Counted from the first letter of the stretch, positions 19,833 to 30,540 are shown. The stretch is DNA of 64,000 nt from Brachionus plicatilis (GCA_010279815.1 QEOQ01000212.1:185080-249079); one strand, 5' to 3'. Numbers and translations are program-made. Notes: generated from the letters alone by a model not told the origin.

Positions 19833-22798
19833 ATGCTACCTGAAAAATTAAAATGTAAAGGCATGATAAAAACTGCTTTTTCTTCTCATAAACGATGTTT
19901 TATCTGCAGAGTGTCAAAACCTAAATGGCCTCTAAGAAGAGTTAAACGCGAAACAATAATTGATTCATATTTGAGGCATCGAATATTTATTAAAGATCAT
20001 GCAAGATGTTGTAGTTCACATTTGGATGAAAACTTTTTAATAAAGAATGATTTTTTCCCATTAATATCTTATAAGCTTATAAAACCGAGTCGAAGTATTT
20101 CAATGATGTTGAACCTAATTCTTGAGCGAAAAATTGGTATATTCGATACTTTTAAAAACATTGATCAGTTAAATGATGAAAATTGTATTAAAATTACGGG
20201 TTGGACTAAAGAACATTTTCTTAAATTTTCCAAATATGTAACTAGTATAAACGATACCAAAGGACGTACAAAAGAACAATTGATAGCTCTTTATCGTTTT
20301 TGGCTGAGAAAAGCAACCGATCAGGCTTCATTAGCTATGTTATTTAATAGTTCAACAACTCAAAATCAGATTAGCCATTATTTAGAACAAATTAGATATG
20401 CTGTTTACAAGGATATTGTACCATTTTATTTAGGCTGTAGAAAAGGAAGAAAATTTTTTACTTCCCATAACAATGCAACAACTTGTGAACTATTTGATTT
20501 ACAACATGACGAACTTGCAATTTTTGTTGACGGAACTTACTGCAGATGCGAAAAGAGCAAAAATAATCAAGTCCAATACGATTGTAATAGTGGACAAAAA
20601 AAAGATTCTTTAATAAAGCCATTTTTAATATGCTGTGCTGATGGCTACATAATAGATTGCTATGGCCCTTTTAAAGCGAATATGAATGACGCATCAATTC
20701 TTGACTACATTTTAGACACAGATGAAGAATTGCTAGGAATACTTGAACCGAAAAAAACATTTTTTTTTTTGGATAGAGGTGAAATTGTTAATTTTTGATT
20801 TAAATATCAATTATAAATTATTTTGTTTTAGGATTTAGAGATCTTTAAAAAGCTGTCAGATGTTTATAGCTTTAAACCACTGATGCCAACTTGTAAGCAA
20901 TTAGAAGAATCATTATTTTCTAGTGATAAAAAAGAACAAAAACAGTTGACGGTTGTTCAAACAATCAAGACCAGATTTGTGACTAAAGTAATATCTAAAA
21001 TAACTTTTAGGAAAAAAAATCAGCTAATTTTTAAATTACAGTGTAGATTTATTATAGAAACAGTAAATGGTAAATTAAAAAGACTAAAAGCTCTTGATAA
21101 CGTAAGGAATTCTGTGATAAATCATATACAAAAAGATTACAGAAACGCATGTGCAATGATAAATTTTTTTCACAAGCCATGTTATCCTGATGGTGAAAAT
21201 TCTAGATCAATTGCAAAGAGGATGAAAAAAAAAGCAAAGGAATACGAAAACGAACTAGAATACTTATTGAAAACACGATTGGACACAAAAGCAACAAAAG
21301 AATTAAAATTTTCTGAAATTGAAGACTTTCCTAGACTATCTAAAACAATAATTATTGAAAATATAATTTTTGGAACATATCAATATAATCAATGTCAAAG
21401 TTATTACGAAGATTTATTGAATAATGAAACATGCTATTTAATATCAGAAAAAAGTTATGAACCAAGAAAAAATGCCGAAAATACTAAAATAATTGCATTT
21501 GAAATAGCATCAAGGCATAAAAGAAGTGAAGTCAAAAAATTTACTAAAAAAAAAAAAAGTTTAAATTGTAAAAAACATTTTAAAAACACTTATAAAGTCT
21601 TTATTAAATATGTCCCGCTTCTAAATGAATGGAGGTCGATAAAAAGTAAATATTTTTCATTGAAATGTTATTTTTAATTTATTTATTAAATTATTTAATC
21701 TGAAGGCTATATTTGCAATTGTATGCCTGGAAGAAAAGTTGTTGGATGTTGTGTTCATGTCGCAACTGTTCTTTGCTTCTTGGCATTTGATAGGTTCCGA
21801 AATATTAGAATAAAAGGAAAACACCTCAAAAAAATATTTATTGATACCGAATCGAATGAAAAACCAAATGAACCAAAACATGTTCGTGTTGAAAGGAAAA
21901 AAAAAGGAAGATTTGTTGAAAGTATAAGTAAAGAAGTTGAAAATGAAAATGACAAAATGAATGAAAATATTTTTAATAATGTTTTTATGAATGAATATCA
22001 AGAAATTCCCTTTATTGAGCAATTTAAAAATCATGTACCTAAATGGGGAGCAAAAATAGTTTAAAACGGAATAAGCAATATAATTTTATCAAACACTTGT
22101 TCAATTGACTATTTCCTTCTCTCGTTATGGTGTGTTTATAAATTAAGAAAAGATTTTTTGTTAGAGTTACCAATTTTAGATTCAACTCAGAATTTGAAAG
22201 ATATTGTAAAATTAATTAATTTTTTAAAATGGGATAAAGCTCGGCAATTATGGATAGAAAACTTTATGAAACTTAGGGTAAAGCCAAAAGAAAACACAAT
22301 TTCGGTTTTCGGTTCTGAGGGTGAAAAAATAATTAAGCACTTAGTTTGTGTTCAAAACCATAAATTAATTCAAAAATGTCGTCAAAATTGCCAAAATAAT
22401 AAAAACGTAATTGTGCGATATAATGCGGAACTAATAATTTTCAAAAAAAAATGAACTTAATACATCTTGATTTTTGCTTTTCAGAAAGATGCAAGTTATG
22501 TCAAACTAAAATAGAATGTGATGTCGAATTTCATACAAATCCGAATTTTGTTTTTATTCAAGCAAGAGAATTTAATGTTTTTTTGAAAGATCTGCCAGTA
22601 GAAATTATCATTGATAAAAGGAGGTTCAAATTGTTAACAGCGACATATTCAAAGTCAGGACATTTTTGGGGAATATTCAATATCGAAGGAGAATTCTATC
22701 TCGTAAACGATTTAGAGCAGAGTGTGAAAAAATTAAATGACAGCCAAAAACAATCCTGTAATCATTCTATAAGTTCTACTTTATATTTTTTAGTATAG
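19833..22798 (+). pseudogene. Spy-like DDE transposase joined to SWIM-like and cysteine-protease-like regions
   Basis: Exons 19833-20786, 20832-20987, 21042-21645 and 21706 onward have 45-, 54- and 60-bp introns. Order: an N-terminal Cys/His zinc region (CFICRVSK, CCSSHL); an HTH of the DDE_Tnp_4-associated type (RTKEQLIALYRFWLRKATDQ); then catalytic D in IFVDGTYC, D in ANMNDAS, the DRGEID motif and E in CRFIIETVNGKLK. A SWIM-like CNC...GCCVH zinc motif follows at 21706. After an in-frame TAA (22062-22064) comes a protease-like region with NTCSID (Cys codon 22098), SGHFWG (His) and VNDLE. A nine-A run near 22443-22451 causes a frame change. The two breaks make it a pseudogene as assembled, though the homopolymer one could be a sequencing error. 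Role: cut-and-paste transposition. Confidence 0.78.
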
Positions 22799-22999
22799 TA
22801 AATAAAAAAATAAAATTAGAAAAAATTTTTAATGCAATTTTTTTGGAATATTTTGATTTTAAATAAACAATGGAAAAATAACATTTTTTTTAATTTACAC
22901 ATTTTCATTTTTAAATTTAATCACACAGGCGCTTAAAAACTTTAACAAACATAACCTGGTAACATTAATATTTAATAAGTTTTAATAAAAAAAAAACAA
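22799..22999. other. Short AT-rich gap between convergent cargo genes
   Basis: Nothing is seen beyond the end of the transposase frame on the left and the stop of the minus-strand gene on the right. AT runs here probably hold both polyadenylation sites. Confidence 0.5.
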
Positions 23000-23556
23000 T
23001 CAAAACAAAGCATTTTGGCCAAAACTTCCCAAAGCCTTTGATTCCAAACAAATTGTTTCTGATGAACCGGATTTTCTTGCAACATGTATCGGCAAGTCTT
23101 CAAACATATTATTTTGATTTGTCTAAAATCTTTATAAATTAATTTTTTTTTATTGAATATAAAATAAAAAAATACCTTGAATTTTTTTCCTTCATTGACA
23201 TTTTTTTCTTTCCTTTCATTTTTTGAATATATCTGACAACACAAAAACAAAATCAATGTGAAAGCTATTAAAGCTAAAAGTCCAATAATAACAAAAACTA
23301 GATAATCTGCTCTAATGAATGAAAATTCACATTCAACCTTTGTTTTTAAAATACTTGTTGCGAAACGAACACGACAGTTCGATAAATAATTTAAGCTTGG
23401 ATTTAACATTGAAGTTGCAGTGGCAGTCTCTGTAGAAGACGCAATTGTATTCAAGGTAGTAGTCTCGTTGGTGGTCAGTGTGGTTGCTCTAGTTACACTC
23501 TGAGTGTAACTAGAATTCCTGATTGCTTTGAAATATTGTGATAAGCTTAAAGCCAT
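23000..23556 (-). CDS. Mucin-like single-pass membrane protein (Spy-like cargo)
   Basis: On the minus strand, exons 23556-23176 and 23122-23000 are joined by a 53-bp GT-AG intron in phase 0, giving 167 residues. The N-terminal half is Thr/Ser-rich (TTLTTNETTTLNTIASSTE) and looks heavily O-glycosylated. A single membrane segment, VFVIIGLLALIAFTLILFLC, follows and then a basic juxtamembrane region and short tail. No cleavable signal peptide is obvious, so it may use the membrane segment as anchor. The family is not recognised. It is the last gene before the right terminus and faces the transposase. Its conserved splice and near-identical copy at 18697-19210 support a real gene. Confidence 0.6.
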
Positions 23557-24034
23557 TGCGTGGATTTGATTTAAGAAGTTTTTAAGTGAGATTTTTAAAT
23601 GCTAAAATGCTTAGAAAATAAAGTCTCAATGAAATAAGCAAAATTGCAATTGCTATTTTTTAATTCATTTTGAAAATTTTTTTGATAAATGTTAAGTTAA
23701 ATTCGCCACTTTTTTTACCATTTTTTTCCCGATCTGGAGACGACAACTATTTTTTTTTTTCAAATTAAATGGTTGAAAATAAAAAAGGAAAAAAAACCTA
23801 TCAAAATTCGCTAAAATTAGGCATTTTACTAAAAATTTAAATGACATAAAAGGGGGCATTTTTTCAATAGAAATACGGTAGAGTTCTTTATTGAAAACTA
23901 TGCTAAAATAGCCCAACCCTTGTTTGCTTCATTTAAGAAAAATAAAAAGTTCGAAGAACATTTTGATGACAAATGTAGTAATGCCTTTGACCTTCTTAAA
24001 GATAAAATAACAAGTGAAAATTTTTTTATTTTTA

Positions 24035-24757
24035 AAATGAATTAAAAATATTTTACTTCATTTTAACAAATGCTTAAACTTATTTGGTTGTTATTTTTAA
24101 TTTTGTTTTATTTGTAACTTTTTTCTAAATAAAAATATAAAAGTATTAATTAATCTTTAGATAACAATTAAATTTTAAAATGCTACCTGAAAAATTAAAA
24201 TGTAAAGGCATGATAAAAACTGCTTTTTCTTCTCATAAACGATGTTTTATCTGCAGAGTGTCAAAACCTAAATGGCCTCTAAGAAGAGTTAAACGCGAAA
24301 CAATAATTGATTCATATTTGAGGCATCGAATATTTATTAAAGATCATGCAAGATGTTGTAGTTCACATTTGGATGAAAACTTTTTAATAAAGAATGATTT
24401 TTTCCCATTAATATCTTATAAGCTTATAAAACCGAGTCGAAGTATTTCAATGATGTTGAACCTAATTCTTGAGCGAAAAATTGGTATATTCGATACTTTT
24501 AAAAACATTGATCAGTTAAATGATGAAAATTGTATTAAAATTACGGGTTGGACTAAAGAACATTTTCTTAAATTTTCCAAATATGTAACTAGTATAAACG
24601 ATACCAAAGGACGTACAAAAGAACAATTGATAGCTCTTTATCGTTTTTGGTTGAGAAAAGCAACCGATCAGGCTTCATTAGCTATGTTATTTAATAGTTC
24701 AACAACTCAAAATCAGATTAGCCATTATTTAGAACAAATTAGATATGCTGTTTACAA
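24035..24757 (+). repeat. Tandem unit C (truncated)
   Basis: Repeats the start of units A and B (from the 17327-equivalent position) and breaks off within the transposase at TTTACAA. It joins directly to Ty3 DNA (ATAGCCCAACCC), with only two or so bases of microhomology. It carries at least one substitution (TTGGTTGAG for TTGGCTGAG) relative to A and B. Confidence 0.85.
24180..24757 (+). pseudogene. Transposase copy in unit C, truncated
   Basis: First 192 codons of the transposase only: zinc region and HTH. It is cut before the catalytic residues by the junction with Ty3 sequence at about 24757. Confidence 0.8.
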
Positions 24758-27394
24758 ATAGCCCAACCCTTGTTTGCTTCATTTAAGAATAATAAAAAGT
24801 TCGAAGAACATTTTGATGACAAATGTAGTAATGCCTTTGACCTTCTTAAAGATAAAATAACAAGTGAAAATTTTCTTATTTTTCCGAATTTCGATGAAGT
24901 TTTCAAGCTGGAAACGGATGCAAGTGATGTTGGTATAGCAGGTGTACTCTCTCAAAAAAGAAATGGTGAATGGAAACCGATTGCATATTAGAGTAGACAG
25001 TTGACCTATGCAGAAAGAAATTATTCAACAACAGAAAAAGAAGCCTTAGCGATAGTGTGTGGTGTGGACCATTTTCGTATTTATCTTTATGGTCAAGTAT
25101 TTATTATTTGCACTGACCATCAACCTTTAAAATGGATGTTCAACATCAAAGAGCCTCAACCAAGATTCGCAAGATGGATTATGAAATTAAGTGAATATCA
25201 ATTTTAAATTGAATAAAAACCTGGAAAAAGAACGGGAACGCGGATGGTCTGTCGCGTTGGCCTAAAATAGAAGAAAGACCCGAAGAATTAAATGGCGAGG
25301 AAGATACGATAATTGAAAGCATCCCAAGTACTAATCTGATAGGCTTTCAGACAACCGATATAAATCCTCAGTTGCACGACAAGGAAATCGAAACAGTTTT
25401 AGGTTGGAAAGACGCATCGGAAAATAGACCGCATAATCAAAGTCTTAGTGGCGACCTCAGAACTTATTGGTTACAATGGGACAGATTAAGAGTGATAAAT
25501 GGCGTGTTGTATAGAATATGGAAAATATGTGGTAACCAGGTACGGTATCAGTTCCCTAGAACGATGAGAAAAGATATTCTAAGGCAAATGCATGATTCAG
25601 AATTAGGTGGACATTTTGGAATGACAACAACGGCCGGGAAGATCTAATCAAAATATTACTGGCCTGGACAGCATAAAGAAATAGATGATTACTTACGGAA
25701 TTGTATTAAGTGTCAAGAAGCTAAAAAAAATGGAATCCTGAAGAGGTCCTCTACAGCCCATCATTACTTCAAGACCATTTCAACTAGTTACTTGTGAAAT
25801 ATTGGGTCCACTTCCAGTAACAAAAGACGGTGTAAAATAATTAATAAACTTCATTTGTCACTTCACTAAATGGATTGAATTGTACAGCCTTAAAACATTA
25901 GAGGCAAATGAAGCATTCATAGGCAATTTGAAAAATTATTCAAATTTGAAAAATGTTTTTTCAACTTTGGATCAATTTGTATTTAACAATTCTCTCAATT
26001 ATTTCAACTATTCAACTATTCCAAATGTACATGAAATAAATAATTAAAGGGATTTTTATATTGATAAAAATTTAAAAAGTTGAAGAAAGTTATACATTTG
26101 GATAAGTTGAATAATTGAAATAATTGAAGGGGTTTTTATATTAATAAAAATTGAAAAAGTTAAAGAAAGTTGAAGAAAGTTGAATAACTGTAATAGTTGA
26201 ATAATTGAAATAATTGAAGGAGTTTTATGGATAAGAATTGAAAAAGTTGAGGAAAGTTCAAGAAAGAAATACAATTATTTGAATAATTGAAAAGTTGAAT
26301 AATAACAGTAAATTGCCCATTAGTCAAATGAAGTGGCAAAGTGCTTTTTGGACCTAGTTTGTAGACATGGTGTACCAGAGAGTTTCTTGTCAGATCAAGG
26401 AAGGAATTTTGTGTCAAACCTTTTTAGAGAAGTTTTAGAATTACTTGACGTTCATAAATTAAGAGCTTCTTCTTACCATCCACAATGTGACGGACAGACA
26501 GAAAGATTTAATAGAACGTTGATTTCAATGATGAAAGTTTTTATAAATGAAAATCAGGATAATTGGGATATCCTGTTGAACAAAATGGCTTTCGCTTACA
26601 GAACTGCTGTACACAGGACAACTGGACAAACCCCATTTGAATTAGTTTACGAAAGGAAACAGAAGTTTCCTATTGATTTGGTTTTTCCAAGTGAAAATGG
26701 TTCTGTTGTAATAAACTACTGTGATTATGTTAATGACCTAAAGGAAAGATTGATATCCTTATATGATATAGTTAAGAAGCATTCTGGCATGAAGATCGAT
26801 CGAATGAAAATAAACTATGATAGAAATGTAAAGCAGAAGAATTATTACATTGGTGATAAAGTCTGGCTATTGAACTCGGAGAAAAAGAAAGGGAAGAATC
26901 CTAAGCTATCTAAATCGTGGAAAGGACCTTATGAAGTGTTGGCTAAAATATCAGAACTTACCTAAAAAAATAAACAGATAAACGGAAAGAAGAAGCTGAT
27001 TGTGAACATAAAAAGAATTAAAAAATGCTTTATGCTAGCCGTCCAGCAAGAGGAAATTTCTCTGTCTCAAGAACAAAACATTACAATAAATGAAGATGGT
27101 AATGAAAACAACCTGGATTCTCCTCGTCTCCCTTCTTGTGATGCAGAAAATTATCATCATATTCCAGAAGACCTTTCGCCGATGTCTCAAGTCATGCCGG
27201 TTCGATCAGATTCTGAAGACCTAAGTCCATCAGAATGTAATCAGTTTGCAGAGTCTGAAAACAGGGCAGTGATTCTTCCGGACCTTAACAATAAAAATCT
27301 GCCTACAAAAAAAAGGAATGAGGAAGACCTAGGGAGATCTGTAGCACCAGTAAGTATCGAAGTAGAATACAACCATCAAGAAAAGTTAAAATGA
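24758..27394 (+). pseudogene. RNase H-integrase part of the Ty3-like polymerase, broken
   Basis: Continues the polymerase after the nested transposon. RNase H comes first (LETDASDVGIAGVLSQK, AERNYSTTEKEALAIV, CTDHQPLKW), then the H2C2 integrase zinc domain (HDSELGGHFG, CIKCQEAK) and the catalytic core (LSDQGRNFVS, HPQCDGQTERFNRTL), followed by a C-terminal basic region (VNIKRIKKCF) and an acidic tail to 27394. Stops occur near 24991, 25207 and 25645, and near 26963. The core is also split by a 411-bp insertion at 25914-26324. It is inactive. Confidence 0.87.
25914..26324. mobile_element. 411-bp MITE inserted in the integrase core
   Basis: The nine bases CAAATGAAG occur immediately on both sides (25905-25913 and 26325-26333). 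Removing the insert restores a continuous integrase frame. Ends share an imperfect inverted AGGCAATTT/AAATTGCCC. The interior holds three degenerate tandem copies of a unit of about 75 bp containing GAATAATTGAAATAATTGAA. The 8-9-bp duplication suggests a hAT-like origin. It has no coding capacity. Confidence 0.75.
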
Positions 27395-27910
27395 AATTTT
27401 CAAAGCTAAGTAAGCACGTTGAAAATAAGTAAAATGATTTAAAAATATAAGAATACATGCATAAAAAAAAAAAAAAAGTAGATTAAGCTTATAGAGTTGA
27501 AGGTTGTCTAGCGATTGCAAATTGAATAATCTAAAAAATAAAAAAAAATTTATCTAAAAAAAAAAAAAAACAAAAAAAATTATAAATTAAATAATGTTAA
27601 AAACAAAACAAAGAAGAAAAAAAATGGAACCAACTTCGTACAAAGTACCCGCGGAAAGCTTCGTAAAACAGACATTGAAGAGAAAAACTTGGCAATATAG
27701 TGAATAATTATTGGAGAAGTTCCTAAAGTTTTACGAAATTGTATTCACATTGGAAGCAATTTGATGGAGAAAGATGGAGTGATGGAAAGATGAAGTCCAA
27801 TATAGTGCTTTAGGAGGGTCATCAATTGGTTGGCATGGGACTAGAGATGGGGCTTAAAGGAAAGCAGCCTGGTCATGGTGGAAAAGGCTGTTTGAAGAAA
27901 GTGGTCGGAA
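27395..27910. other. Degenerate stretch between integrase and the zinc-finger ORF
   Basis: Begins AT-rich and then becomes more balanced from about 27620. A frame from ATG 27624 runs some 28 codons before a TAA, and later pieces stay open only briefly. It may be a decayed extension of the accessory region of the Ty3-like element. No family is recognised. Confidence 0.4.
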
Positions 27911-28564
27911 ATGGATCTTTTTAATCAAATCATAAAGAAGTTCGCCCCGGAAATGTTGGTCAGCGTGAAAAAGTGCACAATTTGAAATGAAGATATGGAA
28001 ATGAACATGGTTTGGCAGCACGTAAGATCTTGCGTAATCCGGGACAAATTAAGAAACTTTAAGGAAAGAATGGACCAAATGTTAATTACATGTGGGCTAT
28101 GCGAAAGAAGATATAAGGTGGACGATTATATTGTGCATCTATTGGATTGTCAGAAAAAAACTTGCGATAATTGTGGGGAGGAAATAAAGAAGGTTGAAGA
28201 AGCGCAACACCTCCTGACTTGTCGCCCGGCAGTTGTCCCTATATTTAGTTGCTCGCGTTGCAAAACGGGACTAACAGAGGATGAGTTCGCACAACATGTT
28301 GTTGAATTCATGGTCCCCCGTGAAAATTGCAGACTGTGCAAGGGAATAATTGGTCATAACAACAAATGTATGGCATGCCCGGTCTGTACAACCATCTCAA
28401 ATGTTGAGGATTGGTTAATTTTTTCGAATTGTGGTCATATGCTATGAGGAGACGATGAATGCTCCAGAAATTACATAGCACATTTTTCGACGAGAGCGGG
28501 AGGATTGGTATGCCACACCTGCAGGACGGAGATCAGGACATTGATGAAAATAAGGATGCCCTAG
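27911..28564 (+). pseudogene. Zinc-finger/RING accessory ORF of the Ty3-like element
   Basis: A frame of about 217 codons between integrase and the 3' LTR, with in-frame TGA at 27983-27985 and 28445-28447. It shows repeated C-x2-C...H-x3-C zinc fingers (CGLCERRYKVDDYIVHLLDC; CDNCGEEIKKVEEAQHLLTC; CSRCKTGLTEDEFAQHVVEF). A C-terminal RING-like set follows: CRLC, CPVC, NCGHML, then CHTCRTEI. Both TGA codons fall where the pattern expects Cys, so they look like point mutations in a once-intact gene. TRAF/RING-type proteins bind partners and often act in ubiquitin transfer. The position suggests an accessory gene captured by the retrotransposon; the function is inferred. Confidence 0.7.
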
Positions 28565-28829
28565 GAAGCAAGCTCGATGGAAATGAAGAAGTGAGAAACA
28601 GAGTTGAAATGGAAAGAAGAAAAAAAAAAAAATAAAACTAAATTATTATTTGAAAAAAAGAATTAAAAATGAAATTTTAAAACGTTTTTTGAAAATTTTG
28701 AAATTTATTTTAATTTTATTTTTTCAATTTGTTTTGAAAAATTATGAGCAAAATTAAATTAACTTTTTGTATTTTTTAAAAATTGTCTTTTTTTAAATAT
28801 TTGAGGAAATTGTGGACAATTTCCAATCT
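28565..28829. other. AT-rich 3' untranslated part of the Ty3-like element
   Basis: No coding signal. It links the accessory ORF to the polypurine tract and 3' LTR. Confidence 0.6.
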
Positions 28830-28842
28830 AAGGAGGGAGAAA
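28830..28842 (+). other. Polypurine tract of the Ty3-like element
   Basis: AAGGAGGGAGAA lies directly against the TG of the 3' LTR, the expected place and composition for plus-strand DNA priming. Confidence 0.75.
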
Positions 28843-28985
28843 TGTAGTATGGTGACGTGATCAAACTATAAATATTACTTGTTATTTAAAAAGAGATGAA
28901 GAAGTTGTTATTTTCTAAACTTATTTTAAATAAAGTGTTTAAATAAATACTAAGCTTATTATTCACACACTCGGCCTGTACTACA
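28843..28985 (+). repeat. 3' LTR of the Ty3-like element
   Basis: 143 bp, matching 10965-11107. It is followed by ATAT, the same four bases that precede the 5' LTR. Confidence 0.92.
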
Positions 28986-29049
28986 ATATAAAAGCCTTTA
29001 ATAATTTTTTTAGTATTCTCAGATTCACCAAAAACGAGATTCTGCAAAT

Positions 29050-30540
29050 AATCTTAAAGGCACACAATTTAAGAGTTTGAAAAAATATATAAATTTGGAA
29101 AATATTATCTTCTCCCAATTTATAGATAAAATTTCAACACAATTAGACCTTATTAACTCGAAAGAACTTCATTGTTTGAATTCAGTAGAAGAGAATTGGC
29201 GCTTTGTTAGTGACCATTTCCTATCAATTCTTGATTCAATAGCACCTCTTAAGAAACTCAACATCAATATAGATAATCAATTACCATGGTACGATGATGA
29301 ACTGGTTATTGTTAAATACTCACGTACCTTGGCATATAAAAAACAAAAAAATCAGGTTTAGATAGTGACAAAGAGCTTTTAGAATACTTTAAAAAGCAAT
29401 TTGAATATTTGAATAATGAGAAGCTTTGATGGCTTTGATGAATCAGCAATTGGTCTCTTGTCAAACTATTTTAATAGTCGAAGACAATATGTCAGAATTG
29501 ATGAGTATGTATTTGAACCAAGAATGGTGGAGCTAAGTGTACAGCAAGGAAGCGTTCTTGGTCCATTCCTTTTCCTAATTTATATCAACGACCTTGTCAT
29601 TGTTCTTAAAGACTTTAAAATTAAACTGTTTGCTGACGATACCACACTAATCAAATCAGGCAATGAAATCAATGAATTAATAACGTCTTTTATTGAAACT
29701 TCTAGTCAACTTCTCAACTCGTGTAAATTTAATAGAATCGATATTAATCGTTCCAAAACAAAAATAATGTTTGTGACAAACTAAAGAAAAGTTGATATAC
29801 CTTGCACTGTTGAGGTTAATGGCAATCTTGTTGAAGTTGCTGACAATTTCAAACTTCTAGGCGTAGTCATTGATAACCGACTAAATTTTTTACAACATGT
29901 CTCGGAATTAAGAACATCGATAAACAAACGAATACATTCAATTAATCGATTATTCTTCCTTGCTTATAAAGTAAGGCTTCAATTTTTTTAATCATTTATT
30001 TTACCATTTTTCGACTACTGTTCGTCTTATCAATCTATTTTCCAAAGAGTACAATTCAAAAGTTGGCAAATTAATAAAACTTTTGTCTATTCAAATTGTT
30101 AAATGTTTGATATTCAGTCTTAAAAAATGAAGATTTTAATCAATTGAATAATGAACTGAGCAAATATAACATTGAAAACTTTCAACACCAAATTATAAAG
30201 AGATTTTCTCGGTTTATTTATTAGATATTAAATTGTGAAAATTCACCAACTTGTTTAAAAATGGCTCTTATCTATAAAAGTACAAATCGGAATGTTTACT
30301 CATAGAGAAATAATAATAAATTTGTTGTGCCTTTTAAAGGTAAATTTAATGACTTCAAAGAAAAAACATTCGATTATTTTTATTCAAAATTTATTAATAA
30401 TTTTCTTCTAAATGATTTTAATTGTAATTATAATCTATTTTTTCATCGAATGAATAATAATATAAACTTAATTTTTATTAAATTTTGTAAGATTTTCGTT
30501 AACTTTGACATTTGTTATAAACAATTTTGTTATTATTGAC
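29050..30540 (+). pseudogene. Degenerate non-LTR (LINE) retrotransposon, 3' part
   Basis: Pieces of a LINE polymerase appear in several frames. A linker with LPWYDDELVI lies near 29290. The RT has VQQGSVLGPFLFLIYINDL and the catalytic FADDTTL (29416-29784). Past a TAA comes the typical C-terminal part with FKLLGVVIDNRLNF (29790-30000), then scattered pieces to 30540. Stops and frame changes are frequent. The endonuclease end is absent, so it is 5' truncated. The clade cannot be fixed by eye; the Jockey/CR1 group is plausible. Confidence 0.8.

Larger units (their letters stand above)
13924..23886 (+). mobile_element. Large Spy-like DNA transposon with cargo genes (array extends to 24757)
   Basis: The left end GAACTCTACCG (13924-13934) and right end CGGTAGAGTTC (23876-23886; duplicate at 19529-19539) form an 11-bp perfect inverted repeat that continues imperfectly into a GCCCC block about 35 bp in. 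It sits between AAA (13921-13923) and TTT (23887-23889). Removing it restores reading through the RT-RNase H connection with no duplicated bases. Insertion between AAA and TTT without duplication is the published hallmark of Spy transposons. Its DDE transposase is of the IS5/PIF-Harbinger-related type, as expected. Collapsing the internal duplications gives about 7.6 kb with six genes, far larger than a single-gene element. Confidence 0.75.
19688..24034 (+). repeat. Tandem unit B (most complete copy)
   Basis: A 4347-bp unit running from the DNA shared with 17327, through the full transposase-protease gene and the minus-strand membrane gene, to the right terminus at 23886 and 148 bp of Ty3 sequence (23887-24034). 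The next unit starts immediately. Differences from units A and C are one-base homopolymer changes and single substitutions only. Confidence 0.85.
10965..28985 (+). mobile_element. Decayed Ty3/gypsy-like LTR retrotransposon (host of nested insertions)
   Basis: Two 143-bp LTRs beginning TGTAGTATG and ending GTACTACA bound the element. They are flanked by the same four bases ATAT (10961-10964 and 28986-28989). A candidate primer-binding site follows the 5' LTR, and AAGGAGGGAGAA precedes the 3' LTR. Coding order is leader ORF, Gag with zinc knuckle, protease, reverse transcriptase, RNase H, zinc-binding and catalytic integrase, then a zinc-finger/RING ORF. The order RT-RH-IN fits Ty3/gypsy. The polymerase gene is broken by frameshifts and stops, by a DNA transposon at 13924 and by a 411-bp element at 25914. 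The element proper would be roughly 7 kb without the insertions. Confidence 0.9.

Noticed and set aside
20779..20831. A 53-bp intron (GTGAAA donor) in the transposase giving the family-typical DRGFRD motif
   Set aside because: It puts the next exon out of frame with an immediate stop. The donor eight bases later (GTTAAT, 45-bp intron) keeps the frame and still gives an Asp in the DRG-x-x-D position.
11645..28447. TGA codons inside several transposon frames at positions expecting Trp or Cys, suggesting TGA recoding
   Set aside because: Host genes such as LTV1 and the RPS6KC1-like gene end with TGA at the expected family C-termini, and the same elements also contain TAA and TAG breaks and frameshifts. 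Ordinary decay explains it.
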